Source: Pseudoxanthomonas composti (GTDB taxonomy: Bacteria; Pseudomonadota; Gammaproteobacteria; Xanthomonadales; Xanthomonadaceae). Taken from it: 64,000 nt of DNA. A program made the position numbers and the translations under genes. Of this stretch, positions 1-7,465 are shown piece by piece. Within the stretch, counting starts at the first letter, position 1, and every line of letters starts with the position of its first letter. Where the stretch lies: contig NZ_SAWZ01000007.1 of the NCBI RefSeq assembly GCF_004122095.1, forward strand, positions 1 through 64,000, in the 5' to 3' direction. The notes under the pieces were generated by a model, which saw only the letters and a list, made by a program, of their open reading frames with translations, did not search any database and was not told the origin of the DNA.

Positions 1-20
1 ACCTGGAGCCGCTCCCACAG
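1..20. repeat. Partial palindromic intergenic repeat (right half)
   Basis: The first bases read GGAGCCGCTCCCACAG, the right arm of the GTGGGAGC...GCTCCCAC palindrome seen at about ten other places in this window. The left arm would lie upstream of the window. The rest of the stretch to base 186 shows no gene I can support. Confidence 0.5.
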
Positions 21-186
21 CATCAGCAGCAACTTCATTGACGACTTCACCAGCACTTCCCTAGCAACACCATTGGCCCGATGGCACCGCGCTCCGACCC
101 AGCGCGGTGTCCCCTACTCGCCCGCCGCGCGGGCGCGCGCGGCAGGCCCGGTATGCTCCGGGCTCCACTCACGCCAACGAGTCCGC

Positions 187-1401
187 ATGCACCGTCGCCA
201 ATTCCTGGGCCGGGCCGGCATCGCCGCCGCTGCCCTGTCCTCGCCTTCCCTGCTGGCCGCATCGGCGGCGCGCGCCGCCACGCCCGCGGCGGTTCCCGCC
301 AGCACCGCGCCGGCACTCGGCGGACAGGCCTTCGCACCCACGCCCCCGCTGGTGCCGATCAAGGCGGCGAGCGACCGCATCGTGGCCATCAGCGTGTGCA
401 CCCGCCCGTTCCGCGCGCAGGGCCCGCGGACCGAGCGCGAGCAGATCGGCCGCAAGACCGTGGTGCACAACTACGGCCACGGCGGCAGCGGCTGGTCGCT
501 GTCCTGGGGCACGGCCGAGCACGCGCTGCGGCTGATCCAGGACATGGACGAGCGCGAACTGGCGATCATCGGCTGTGGCGCCATCGGCCTGACCACGGCG
601 CTGGTGGCCCAGCGCGCCGGCTACCGCGTGCGCATCTACGCGGCCGAGCGCATGCCCGACGTGCGCTCCTTCCTGGCCACCGGCGCGTGGACGCCGGAGT
701 CGCGCATCTGCAGCGCCGAGCACGCCACGCCCGAGTTCGAACGACGCTGGGCCGACATGGCGCGCATTTCCCACCGCCGCTACCAGACCATGCTCGGCCT
801 GCCGGGCGACCCGATCGAGTGGCGCGACCAGTACGTGCTGTCGGACGTCCCGTTCGACCAGCCCATGCCCGGCGCCGAATCCGGCGAGCCGGAGTACCCG
901 GTGCTGGAGAGCCGGCTGACGCCGGAGCTGCACCACCGCTCGCAGCCCATCGCACAGAGCGCCCATCCCTTCCCGGTGCCCTATGCCAAGCGCACCACCA
1001 ACATGGTGTTCAACATCTCCAGCTATTCGCGGATGTTGATGGACGAGTACCTGCAGCTCGGCGGCGAGGTCCACACGCGGCACTTCGAGAGCCCGCGCCA
1101 ATTCGCCGACCTGCGCGAGAAGATCATCCTCAACTGCACCGGTTACGGCGCGCGCGCCCTGCTGGGCGATGACAGCATCGTGCCGGTACGCGGGCAGACG
1201 GCGCGGCTGATCCCGCAGCCGGAGGTGAACTACGGCCTGTACTGGCGCGGCCACAACCTCAGCGTGGTGCCACGACGCGACGGCATCCTGGTGCAGGCCC
1301 AGGGCGAGCACGATTTCGGCGACGACAGCACCGCCCCCAACGCGCAGCTGACCTACGACGCAATCGCCCAGCTGGCCAAACTGTTCCCCGCGTTGGGCTG
1401 A
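187..1401 (+). CDS. Tat-exported FAD-dependent oxidoreductase (D-amino-acid oxidase-like)
   Basis: This 404-residue protein opens with a twin-arginine signal (MHRRQFLGRAG, then a hydrophobic Ala/Leu stretch ending near ASAARA), so the folded flavoprotein is probably exported to the periplasm. The ATG at 187 was chosen because it places the Tat motif at the N-terminus; the open frame extends further upstream only as low-quality sequence. A Rossmann FAD-binding motif G129-C-G131-A-I-G134 is followed by an acidic strand end (IYAAE). The C-terminal half has NCTGYGARALLG and PVRGQ, the second dinucleotide-binding region typical of the DAO fold. The closest family is D-amino-acid/D-aspartate oxidase; the substrate cannot be read from sequence. 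Family oxidases transfer electrons to O2 and make H2O2. No partner gene is evident. Confidence 0.8.
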   Translation: MHRRQFLGRAGIAAAALSSPSLLAASAARAATPAAVPASTAPALGGQAFAPTPPLVPIKAASDRIVAISVCTRPFRAQGPRTEREQIGRKTVVHNYGHGGSGWSLSWGTAEHALRLIQDMDERELAIIGCGAIGLTTALVAQRAGYRVRIYAAERMPDVRSFLATGAWTPESRICSAEHATPEFERRWADMARISHRRYQTMLGLPGDPIEWRDQYVLSDVPFDQPMPGAESGEPEYPVLESRLTPELHHRSQPIAQSAHPFPVPYAKRTTNMVFNISSYSRMLMDEYLQLGGEVHTRHFESPRQFADLREKIILNCTGYGARALLGDDSIVPVRGQTARLIPQPEVNYGLYWRGHNLSVVPRRDGILVQAQGEHDFGDDSTAPNAQLTYDAIAQLAKLFPALG

Positions 1402-1589
1402 CCATGCCCGGGGCGACGCCGCGCCCGAAGCAATGGGCAAGGCGTCGCGCCCAGCGTCGACGCAAACGCTAAGCCCGCGTCAACACGCGGGCGCTACGGT
1501 TTCGCAGACCGCTATCGCAGGGACGCGCCAGACTTGCTGCCAAAGCCCCCACCAGCAGGTGCGGGGCGGTCCCAGACACGGAGGACAGC

Positions 1590-2486
1590 ATGCGCAACCG
1601 CTATCAGCGACACAGCACGGCCGATGAGATCACCGAGGACTTCAAGGCCAACGCCCGCGAGGCCTTCGATGCCGGCGCCCGCTACATGGGCGCGGCACGC
1701 GACTGGTTCCTGCAGCGGGCCGAGGAAATGCAGCAGCGGGTCTTCGACCAGCGCGTCCAGTCCAGGAAGTCCGAAGTGGATGAGGAAGAAGACTTTCTGG
1801 CACGCGCCTACCGCGATGCCGGCCGTGCCGCGCGCGGCGAGGGAGTCGATAGCGTGGAAGATCCGATCGGCACAGGACGCGAGGGCGCCGGCGCCGCTCG
1901 CCGTGGACGCCATGCGCGCGCCGCCTGGACCGGGGGCTCGACCCCGGACTGGGACCGCGAGCAGGGAATCGAACGCGGCCGTCGCGGTGGCCCCGGGCGC
2001 CAGGGTCCGGCCCCGCATGCCTACGGGTACCGGGGCATGGGCCCGCGCGACTACCAACGCAGCGATGAGCGCATCGCCGAGGAGATCAACGAGCGCCTCT
2101 ACGAAAGCGATGCCATCGATGCGCGCGATATCGCCGTGCAGGTCAACCAGGGCGTGGTGCTGATGACCGGCACCGTGCCGCACCGCTGGATGAAGCACCT
2201 TGCCGAGGACCTGGCCGAGCGCTGCCGGGGGGTGACCGACGTCGAGAATCAGGTGCGCGTGCAGGCGCAGGACACGCAGGAGGCCAGTGCCTTCACGGCG
2301 CGCTCCACCGTCTCCAGCGCCATCCCGACCGCATCGGAGGTCCAGTCGCCTTCGTCCGTGGCCTCGGCCAGTGCGTCGGGCCGTGCCGATACCGCCACCA
2401 AGCAGACGCCGCCGCATGTCCCCAGCGACACCATCGGCGGCGGCAGTCGTGCGGCGACCAAGCCTTCGGGCGGCACCGCGCACTGA
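1590..2486 (+). CDS. BON domain-containing protein
   Basis: The 298-residue product has an acidic, helical, charged N-terminus (about 1-80), an Arg/Gly-rich middle (about 95-150), and a BON domain at about 155-225 with the expected helix-then-strand pattern (DERIAEEINERLYES, then IAVQVNQGVVLMTGTV and TDVENQVRV). The tail is Ser/Thr/Ala-rich and probably disordered. BON domains are thought to bind phospholipid and are found in periplasmic stress proteins such as OsmY, but this protein has no recognisable signal peptide, so its location is uncertain. A GGAGGA ribosome site lies about 5 nt before the ATG. The gene is monocistronic: a strong terminator follows it at 2530. Confidence 0.8.
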   Translation: MRNRYQRHSTADEITEDFKANAREAFDAGARYMGAARDWFLQRAEEMQQRVFDQRVQSRKSEVDEEEDFLARAYRDAGRAARGEGVDSVEDPIGTGREGAGAARRGRHARAAWTGGSTPDWDREQGIERGRRGGPGRQGPAPHAYGYRGMGPRDYQRSDERIAEEINERLYESDAIDARDIAVQVNQGVVLMTGTVPHRWMKHLAEDLAERCRGVTDVENQVRVQAQDTQEASAFTARSTVSSAIPTASEVQSPSSVASASASGRADTATKQTPPHVPSDTIGGGSRAATKPSGGTAH

Positions 2487-2529
2487 AGCCGACGCCCGGC
2501 TGCGCCGGGCCACGGCTCGATCACTTCAC

Positions 2530-2552
2530 ACGGGCGCTTCGGCGCCCGTTTT
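2530..2552 (+). terminator. Rho-independent terminator after the BON gene
   Basis: An 8-bp stem ACGGGCGC / GCGCCCGT closes on a TTCG tetraloop and runs into TTTTCC. It lies 44 nt past the stop codon of the BON-domain gene and before the transporter gene start. Confidence 0.85.
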
Positions 2553-2605
2553 CCGTGGGCTGGCGGGGTATCCTGATCGGCCCCACGACGGTGACTCCCG
2601 CTGCC

Positions 2606-3493
2606 ATGCAGGCCGCTTCCCTTCCGCGCGCGTCTCGCCTGGTCCCGGTGCTGCTGGTCCTGCTGGCCATCGTGTCGGTCCAGGTTGGCGCCAGCATCGC
2701 CAAATCCCTGTTTCCCGCCGTGGGGGCCGCCGGCGCCGCTGCGCTGCGCCTGGCCCTGGGCACGGCGATGCTGTTGATCGTGTTCCGCCCATGGCGGACC
2801 CCGTTGCGCGGCCTGCCCTGGCGCTCGCTGCTGGGCTACGGCCTGTCGCTGGGCACGATGAACGGCCTGTTCTACCAGGCCCTGGCGACGGTGCCGATCG
2901 GCATCGCCGTGGCCCTTGAGTTCACCGGCCCGCTGACGCTGGCGGTGCTGGGCTCGCGGCGACCGCGCGACTTCCTGTGGATCGTATTGGCGGTGGTGGG
3001 CCTGCTGCTGTTGGTGCCGTGGTCGGAGAGCCAGCAGGGGGTTGATCCGCTGGGCGCGGCCTTCGCGCTGGCCGCCGGGGCGTGCTGGGCGCTGTACATC
3101 GTCTTCGGCGGCAAGGTCGGCGCCGAGCACGGCACCCAGTCGGTGGCCCTGGGCGCGGTGATCGCCGCCTGCGTGGTGGTGCCCTGGGGCGTGGCCGATG
3201 CCGGCGGCAAGCTGCTGGACCCGGCGCTGCTGCCGGCCGCGCTGGGCGTGGCCGCCCTGTCCATGGCCCTGCCCTACACCCTGGAAATGATGGCGCTGCC
3301 GCGCATGCCGGCCAGCACCTTCGGCATGATGATGAGCCTGGAACCGGCGGTCGGCGCCTTGGCCGGGCTGATCTTCCTGCAGGAGGTGCTGAGCCTGCTG
3401 CAGTGGCTGGCCATCGGCGCGGTGATCATGGCCTCCGCCGGCGCGGCCTTGACCGCACCGGCGGACACGCCGGCGGCGACAGTGCCGGACTGA
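2606..3493 (+). CDS. rhtA: Threonine/homoserine exporter RhtA-like DMT transporter
   Basis: This 295-residue inner-membrane protein has about ten hydrophobic segments in two EamA repeats, and it matches the length of E. coli RhtA. Several stretches recall RhtA closely: GASIAKSLFPAVGAAG, TALRLALGT-like, TVPIGIAVALEFTGPL, AGACWALYI, LPYTLEMMAL and TFGMMMSLEP. RhtA exports threonine and homoserine using the proton gradient. ATG 2606 was chosen because it gives the usual short cytoplasmic N-terminus; an upstream in-frame ATG at 2555 would add 17 atypical residues. The gene is cut off from the BON gene by a terminator and is followed by a convergent small gene. Confidence 0.85.
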   Translation: MQAASLPRASRLVPVLLVLLAIVSVQVGASIAKSLFPAVGAAGAAALRLALGTAMLLIVFRPWRTPLRGLPWRSLLGYGLSLGTMNGLFYQALATVPIGIAVALEFTGPLTLAVLGSRRPRDFLWIVLAVVGLLLLVPWSESQQGVDPLGAAFALAAGACWALYIVFGGKVGAEHGTQSVALGAVIAACVVVPWGVADAGGKLLDPALLPAALGVAALSMALPYTLEMMALPRMPASTFGMMMSLEPAVGALAGLIFLQEVLSLLQWLAIGAVIMASAGAALTAPADTPAATVPD

Positions 3494-3496
3494 GGC

Positions 3497-3754
3497 TCAG
3501 GCGTCGGCCTCGAGCAGCTTCTTGCGATAGCTGTGGTCGCCCGGCAGGCGCCGGGCCAGCGCGCGACCGGCCTCGGTGGCAGCGGCCCGGGCCTCGGCCT
3601 CGGTGCGGTAGTTGTCCTCCAGGGCCACGGTTTCCACCGCCTGCGCCTCATCGCCATGATGCAGGCGCGCGGCCGCGTTCCAGCGGTTGGAGCCGTAGGG
3701 GCTCTGGCCGACCAGCACGCGGATGACGAAGGGACCTTCGACAGGGTGGCTCAT
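3497..3754 (-). CDS. Conserved small hypothetical protein (85 aa)
   Basis: The 85-residue cytoplasmic product has no signal peptide or membrane segment. It begins MSHPVEGPFVIRVLVGQSP, mixing a beta-rich N-terminal half with a helical, basic C-terminal half (RTEAEARAAATEAGRALARRL). I do not recognise a named domain. The start ATG is preceded by a possible GAGG ribosome site (CGAGGTCCCCC on the - strand). The stop lies 3 bp from the stop of the convergent rhtA gene. Confidence 0.6.
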   Translation of the reverse strand: MSHPVEGPFVIRVLVGQSPYGSNRWNAAARLHHGDEAQAVETVALEDNYRTEAEARAAATEAGRALARRLPGDHSYRKKLLEADA

Positions 3755-3863
3755 GGGGGACCTCGCGAACTTCACACTAGCACCAGGAAACTGTCTGCGG
3801 ATGTCCGCACGGTGACATTCGCGACACAGTTTCCAAGTTCTCCTCTTCCGCACGGGCCACCCG

Positions 3864-4559
3864 ATGCTCTCGGTCATCATCCCCGCCCATAACGAGGCCG
3901 CCCAGTTGCCGGCGACGCTGATGGCCCTGCGCCAGGCCGCCGGAGCGCTGGCGCTGGACTGGGAAGTGATCGTGGTCGATGACGCCTCCGAGGATGGCAC
4001 CGCGGAGGTGGCCCGCGTCCATGGCGCGCAGGTGCTGCGGGTGGAACATCGCCAGATCGCCGCGACCCGCAATGCCGGGGCGCAGGCCGCCCGCGGCCAG
4101 GCGCTGCTGTTCGTGGATGCCGACACCAGCGTGGATGCGCCGGTGCTGGCCGCGGCCGTGGCTGCGCTCGAAGGTGGCGCGGTTGGCGGCGGCGCGCGCG
4201 TGACCATGCCCGAGGCCGGCGCCTGGCATGTGCGGCTGGGCGAGTGGTGCTTCGGCTGGCTGTTCCGCTTCACCGGCATCGCCCCGGGTTGCTTCCTGTT
4301 CTGCACGCGCGCGGCCTTCGACGCGGCCGGCGGCTTCAACCAGCGCTACTACGCGGGCGAGGACGTGGCCATGAGCCGCGCATTGGCGCGCATCGGGCGG
4401 TTCGTGATCCTGCGCGAGGCGGTGCGCACCTCCGCGCGCAAGCTGCAGATGTTCACGCCTTGGGAGCACCTGCGGCTGATGCTGCGCTTCGCGCTGATGC
4501 GCCGGCGCATGCTGACCTCGCGGCGGCACCTGGACTTCTGGTACGGGCGGCGCCGCTGA
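3864..4559 (+). CDS. Family 2 glycosyltransferase
   Basis: This 231-residue protein is a GT-A fold glycosyltransferase. It starts directly with the nucleotide-sugar binding strand MLSVIIPAHNEA, has the first Asp region VVDDASEDGT at about 40, and a DxD-type metal site FVDADTS at about 88-94. An acceptor-side GGFNQRYYAGEDVAMSRAL motif at about 155-172 contains the ED-type catalytic acid. There is no transmembrane anchor beyond weak hydrophobicity near 125, so it is a cytoplasmic or peripheral transferase. The donor and acceptor are unknown and no polysaccharide cluster surrounds it. It diverges from the small - strand gene ending at 3754. Confidence 0.8.
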   Translation: MLSVIIPAHNEAAQLPATLMALRQAAGALALDWEVIVVDDASEDGTAEVARVHGAQVLRVEHRQIAATRNAGAQAARGQALLFVDADTSVDAPVLAAAVAALEGGAVGGGARVTMPEAGAWHVRLGEWCFGWLFRFTGIAPGCFLFCTRAAFDAAGGFNQRYYAGEDVAMSRALARIGRFVILREAVRTSARKLQMFTPWEHLRLMLRFALMRRRMLTSRRHLDFWYGRRR

Positions 4560-4632
4560 GGGCGCGTGGCGGTGCGCGACGCCCGACGGCAAAGCTCAAT
4601 TGCGCTGGAAGCATTCTGTGGGAATGGCCCTT

Positions 4633-4651
4633 TGTGGGAGCGGCTCCCACA
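4633..4651. repeat. Short GTGGGAGC/GCTCCCAC palindrome
   Basis: TGTGGGAG, a CGG loop and CTCCCACA form a compact 8-bp inverted repeat between the convergent glycosyltransferase and serine hydrolase genes. It is the minimal form of the longer intergenic repeat seen elsewhere and may act as a bidirectional transcription stop. Confidence 0.6.
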
Positions 4652-4716
4652 GAAACAACTCCGCGAGGCGACGCGCATGCGACCCGCATGTGCCGGACGG
4701 GTTGTGAGCGGTGCCC

Positions 4717-5739
4717 TTACCGCGCGGTCCGCACCGGCGCACCGGGCGACTGGCTGTCGATGATCCGCCCCATCAGCGCGTGCAGATCGCCCAGGTGGCC
4801 GGTACGCGAAGGCGTGTGCTCATCCGAGGTCATCGCCACGGTCAGTCCCAGCGCCGGCACCACGTACAGCATCTGCCCCCCAAAGCCCCAGGCGAAGACC
4901 ACGTCCTGTCCGGCGATCCGGCGCAGGAACCAGCCATAGGCGTAGCCATCGCCGGTGTAGATCGAGCGCGTCCGTGGCGTCCACGACTGTCGCACCCAGT
5001 GCGCGGAAACGACCACCGTGCCGTCGGCCGTCTTGCCGCCATTGCGATACAGCTCGCCGAAGGCCAGCAGGGCACGCGGCGTCATCGACATCTGGTTGCC
5101 GCCGAAATAGATCCCCTGCGGATCGCGGCCCCAGGCGCTGATGGCAAAGCCGGGCTGCTGGCCCAGCCAGTCGCGGGCCAACTGCAGGGTGCTGCGCCCG
5201 GTGCGGCGGGTGAGGATGGCCGACAGCAGGTGCGTGGAGCCGGTGGAGTACAGCATTCCGCCGCCGGGCTCATCGACGAAGGGCTGGGCCAGCGCACCGC
5301 GGACCCAGTTGCGGCCGGCGACCCAGCGCCCGTAGTTCGCGCCGGAGGTCGGCTGCAGCCCGGCCTGCATGCTCAACAGGTGACCGACGGTCACCTTGGC
5401 CAAGCGCGGATCGGGATCGGTCGGCAGCTCGCCTTGCAGCAGCGGCGCGATGCGCTGGTCCACGCCGGTCAGCACGCCCTTGTCGATGGCAATGCCGACC
5501 AGGGCCGAGACCACGGTCTTGGACGCGGACTTGATGTTGGTGGCGCGGTCCAGCGATGCGCCGTGGTAGGCCTGCGCGCCCAGCAGCCTGCCGTGGCGGG
5601 CGACGAGCACCGCGCGCAAGGGCGCAAGGGCACGCGCGTCGTCCAGCACGTGCGGCAGCTCCGCGCCCGCCGCGGCCTGCGCCAGCAGCGGCGCGGGCAG
5701 CATCGCGCACAACAACAGCAGGAGCAGACGCGGCAGCAT
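4717..5739 (-). CDS. Secreted serine hydrolase (beta-lactamase / class C PBP fold)
   Basis: The 340-residue product has a clear signal peptide (MLPRLLLLLLCAMLPAPLLAQA). The mature part has the class C penicillin-binding/esterase catalytic motif S71-A-S-K74 inside NIKSASKTVVSALVG, where Ser71 would be the nucleophile and Lys74 the base. A Tyr-containing YSTGSTHLL motif follows, and then the late FAWGFGGQMLYVVP region that in this family replaces the KTG triad. Members are beta-lactamases, DD-peptidases or esterases; the substrate is not predictable. The ATG at 5739 gives the signal peptide at the N-terminus; further in-frame ATGs at 5784 and 5793 would bury it. It is divergent from the M20 peptidase gene. 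Confidence 0.8.
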   Translation of the reverse strand: MLPRLLLLLLCAMLPAPLLAQAAAGAELPHVLDDARALAPLRAVLVARHGRLLGAQAYHGASLDRATNIKSASKTVVSALVGIAIDKGVLTGVDQRIAPLLQGELPTDPDPRLAKVTVGHLLSMQAGLQPTSGANYGRWVAGRNWVRGALAQPFVDEPGGGMLYSTGSTHLLSAILTRRTGRSTLQLARDWLGQQPGFAISAWGRDPQGIYFGGNQMSMTPRALLAFGELYRNGGKTADGTVVVSAHWVRQSWTPRTRSIYTGDGYAYGWFLRRIAGQDVVFAWGFGGQMLYVVPALGLTVAMTSDEHTPSRTGHLGDLHALMGRIIDSQSPGAPVRTAR

Positions 5740-5867
5740 GGCCGCACTGTGGCCTGCGCCGTGGCCAGGCGCGGTGAATGACATGGGCGTCATGTCCCGC
5801 GGCGGTGCGGCCTGCCTGGGCAATGCGCTGCGGCTATGCTCGCCCTTCCCCGCCGATGGACGCCACG

Positions 5868-7175
5868 ATGCTTCGCCACGCCTGTGCCCGTGCCCTGCTG
5901 CTCGCCCCGCTGCTGCCCATGACCGCGCAGGCGGCCTTGTCTGCCCCCGAGCAGAAGATCGCCAGCACCGTCAAAGCCGAGCACGGCCGCTCGGTGGCGC
6001 TGCTGGAAACGCTGGTGAACCAGAACAGCGGCTCGATGAACCTGGAGGGCGTGGCCAAGGTGGCGCAGCTGCTGCGGCCGGAGTTGGAGGCGCTGGGGTT
6101 CAAGGTGCAATGGAAGCCGATGCCCGCAACTCAGCGCGCCGGCCACCTGATCGCCACCCACACCGGCAGACCCGGCGGCAAGCGGCTGTTGCTGATCGGT
6201 CACCTGGACACGGTGTTCGAGGCCGATGCGCCGTTCCAGACCTATTCGGCCAAGGGCCAGACCGCCACCGGCCCGGGCGTGGGCGACGACAAAGGCGGCG
6301 TGGTGGTCATGCTCGGTGCCCTGCGCGCGATGCAGGCGGCCGGCACGCTCGCGGCGGCCAACATCGAGGTGGTGCTGACCGGCGATGAAGAGGATGTCGG
6401 CGACCCGCAGGACCTGGCGCGCGCCGACCTGGTGGCCGCCGGTAAGCGCGCGGACGTCGCACTGGATTTCGAGAACCTGGCGCAGGAGGACGGCCAGGAC
6501 ATGGGCTCCATCGCCCGCCGCTCCAGCAACAGCTGGACGCTGAAGACCACCGGCAAGTCCGGGCACAGCTCCGGGATCTTCTCTTCCAGCGCCGGCGACG
6601 GGGCGATCTTCGAGCTCTCGCGCATCCTCACCGCCTTCCGGCAGGAGCTGCCCGAGCCCAACCTCACCTTCAATGTCGGACTCATCGGCGGCGGCCAGCG
6701 CGCGGAGCTCGATGCCGATGGGGTGCGCCTGAGCGCCGATGGCAAGAGCAACATCATCCCTTCCGTGGCCGTGGCCAAGGGCGACTTTCGCACCCTGAGC
6801 CAGGACCAGACCGAGCGCGTGCGCCGCAAGATGCAGGCCATCGTCGCGCGCCACCTGCCGCTGACCGAGGCCAGCATCGGCTTCGATGAGAGCTACCCGG
6901 CGATGCCGCCGACGGCGGGCAACCGCGCCCTGCTGGCCCAGCTCAACGCGGTGAACCAGGACCTGGGCCTGGCGCCGATGGCCGAGCTGGACCCGCTCAA
7001 GCGCGGCGCCGGCGATATCGCCTTCGTGGCGGCCGACGTCGATGGGCTGGTGGGGCTGGGCATCGCCGGTGCGGGCAGTCACGCACCCGGGGAAACCGCG
7101 GACCTGGGCAGCCTGGACCGGCAGGCGATCCGTGCGGGGATCCTGATGTCGCGGCTGGGCGCGCAGGCCCGCTGA
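5868..7175 (+). CDS. Secreted M20 family metallopeptidase (carboxypeptidase G2-like)
   Basis: This 435-residue protein starts with a signal peptide (MLRHACARALLLAPLLPMTAQA). It carries the M20 two-zinc site in order: GHLDTV (His, Asp), the bridging Asp in GVGDDKGG, the catalytic Glu pair in TGDEEDVGDP, Asp in ALDFEN, and the C-terminal His in GSHAPGETADL. A dimerisation/lid domain (about 200-320) is inserted, as in glutamate carboxypeptidases. The predicted reaction is removal of a C-terminal residue, often glutamate, from a peptide or folate-like substrate in the periplasm. An in-frame ATG at 5856 is an alternative start. A terminator follows at 7201. Confidence 0.85.
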   Translation: MLRHACARALLLAPLLPMTAQAALSAPEQKIASTVKAEHGRSVALLETLVNQNSGSMNLEGVAKVAQLLRPELEALGFKVQWKPMPATQRAGHLIATHTGRPGGKRLLLIGHLDTVFEADAPFQTYSAKGQTATGPGVGDDKGGVVVMLGALRAMQAAGTLAAANIEVVLTGDEEDVGDPQDLARADLVAAGKRADVALDFENLAQEDGQDMGSIARRSSNSWTLKTTGKSGHSSGIFSSSAGDGAIFELSRILTAFRQELPEPNLTFNVGLIGGGQRAELDADGVRLSADGKSNIIPSVAVAKGDFRTLSQDQTERVRRKMQAIVARHLPLTEASIGFDESYPAMPPTAGNRALLAQLNAVNQDLGLAPMAELDPLKRGAGDIAFVAADVDGLVGLGIAGAGSHAPGETADLGSLDRQAIRAGILMSRLGAQAR

Positions 7176-7200
7176 CGTTCCATTGCCGCCACAAAGAGAA

Positions 7201-7236
7201 AGGCCCCGCGAGGGAGGGATCGCGGGGCCTTTGTGT
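7201..7236 (+). terminator. Rho-independent terminator after M20 peptidase
   Basis: A perfect 10-bp inverted repeat AGGCCCCGCG / CGCGGGGCCT with a 10-nt loop is followed by TTGTGT. It begins 26 nt after the stop codon. The stretch from here to 7465 shows no gene; it is relatively AT-rich near 7285-7360 and may hold the promoter of the next gene. Confidence 0.8.
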
Positions 7237-7465
7237 CGCCGGGAGGGAGGCGACGGAGTGAGTGTCCCCCTCATGCTGCAGTGAAGCAAATGGCAATTTT
7301 GAATAACCGCCATTCCGTTCCGTATACCTCGAGCATTTGGCCGAGATCGCGTCATTTGCACGCGTGAATACGCACGTTGCGGCAAGCCCAGCTGCTGCAA
7401 CGCAGCTCGCTGGGCTCTGTGAGCGCTCCTAACATCAGGTCCACACGGGCGAACAAGGGGGCATC

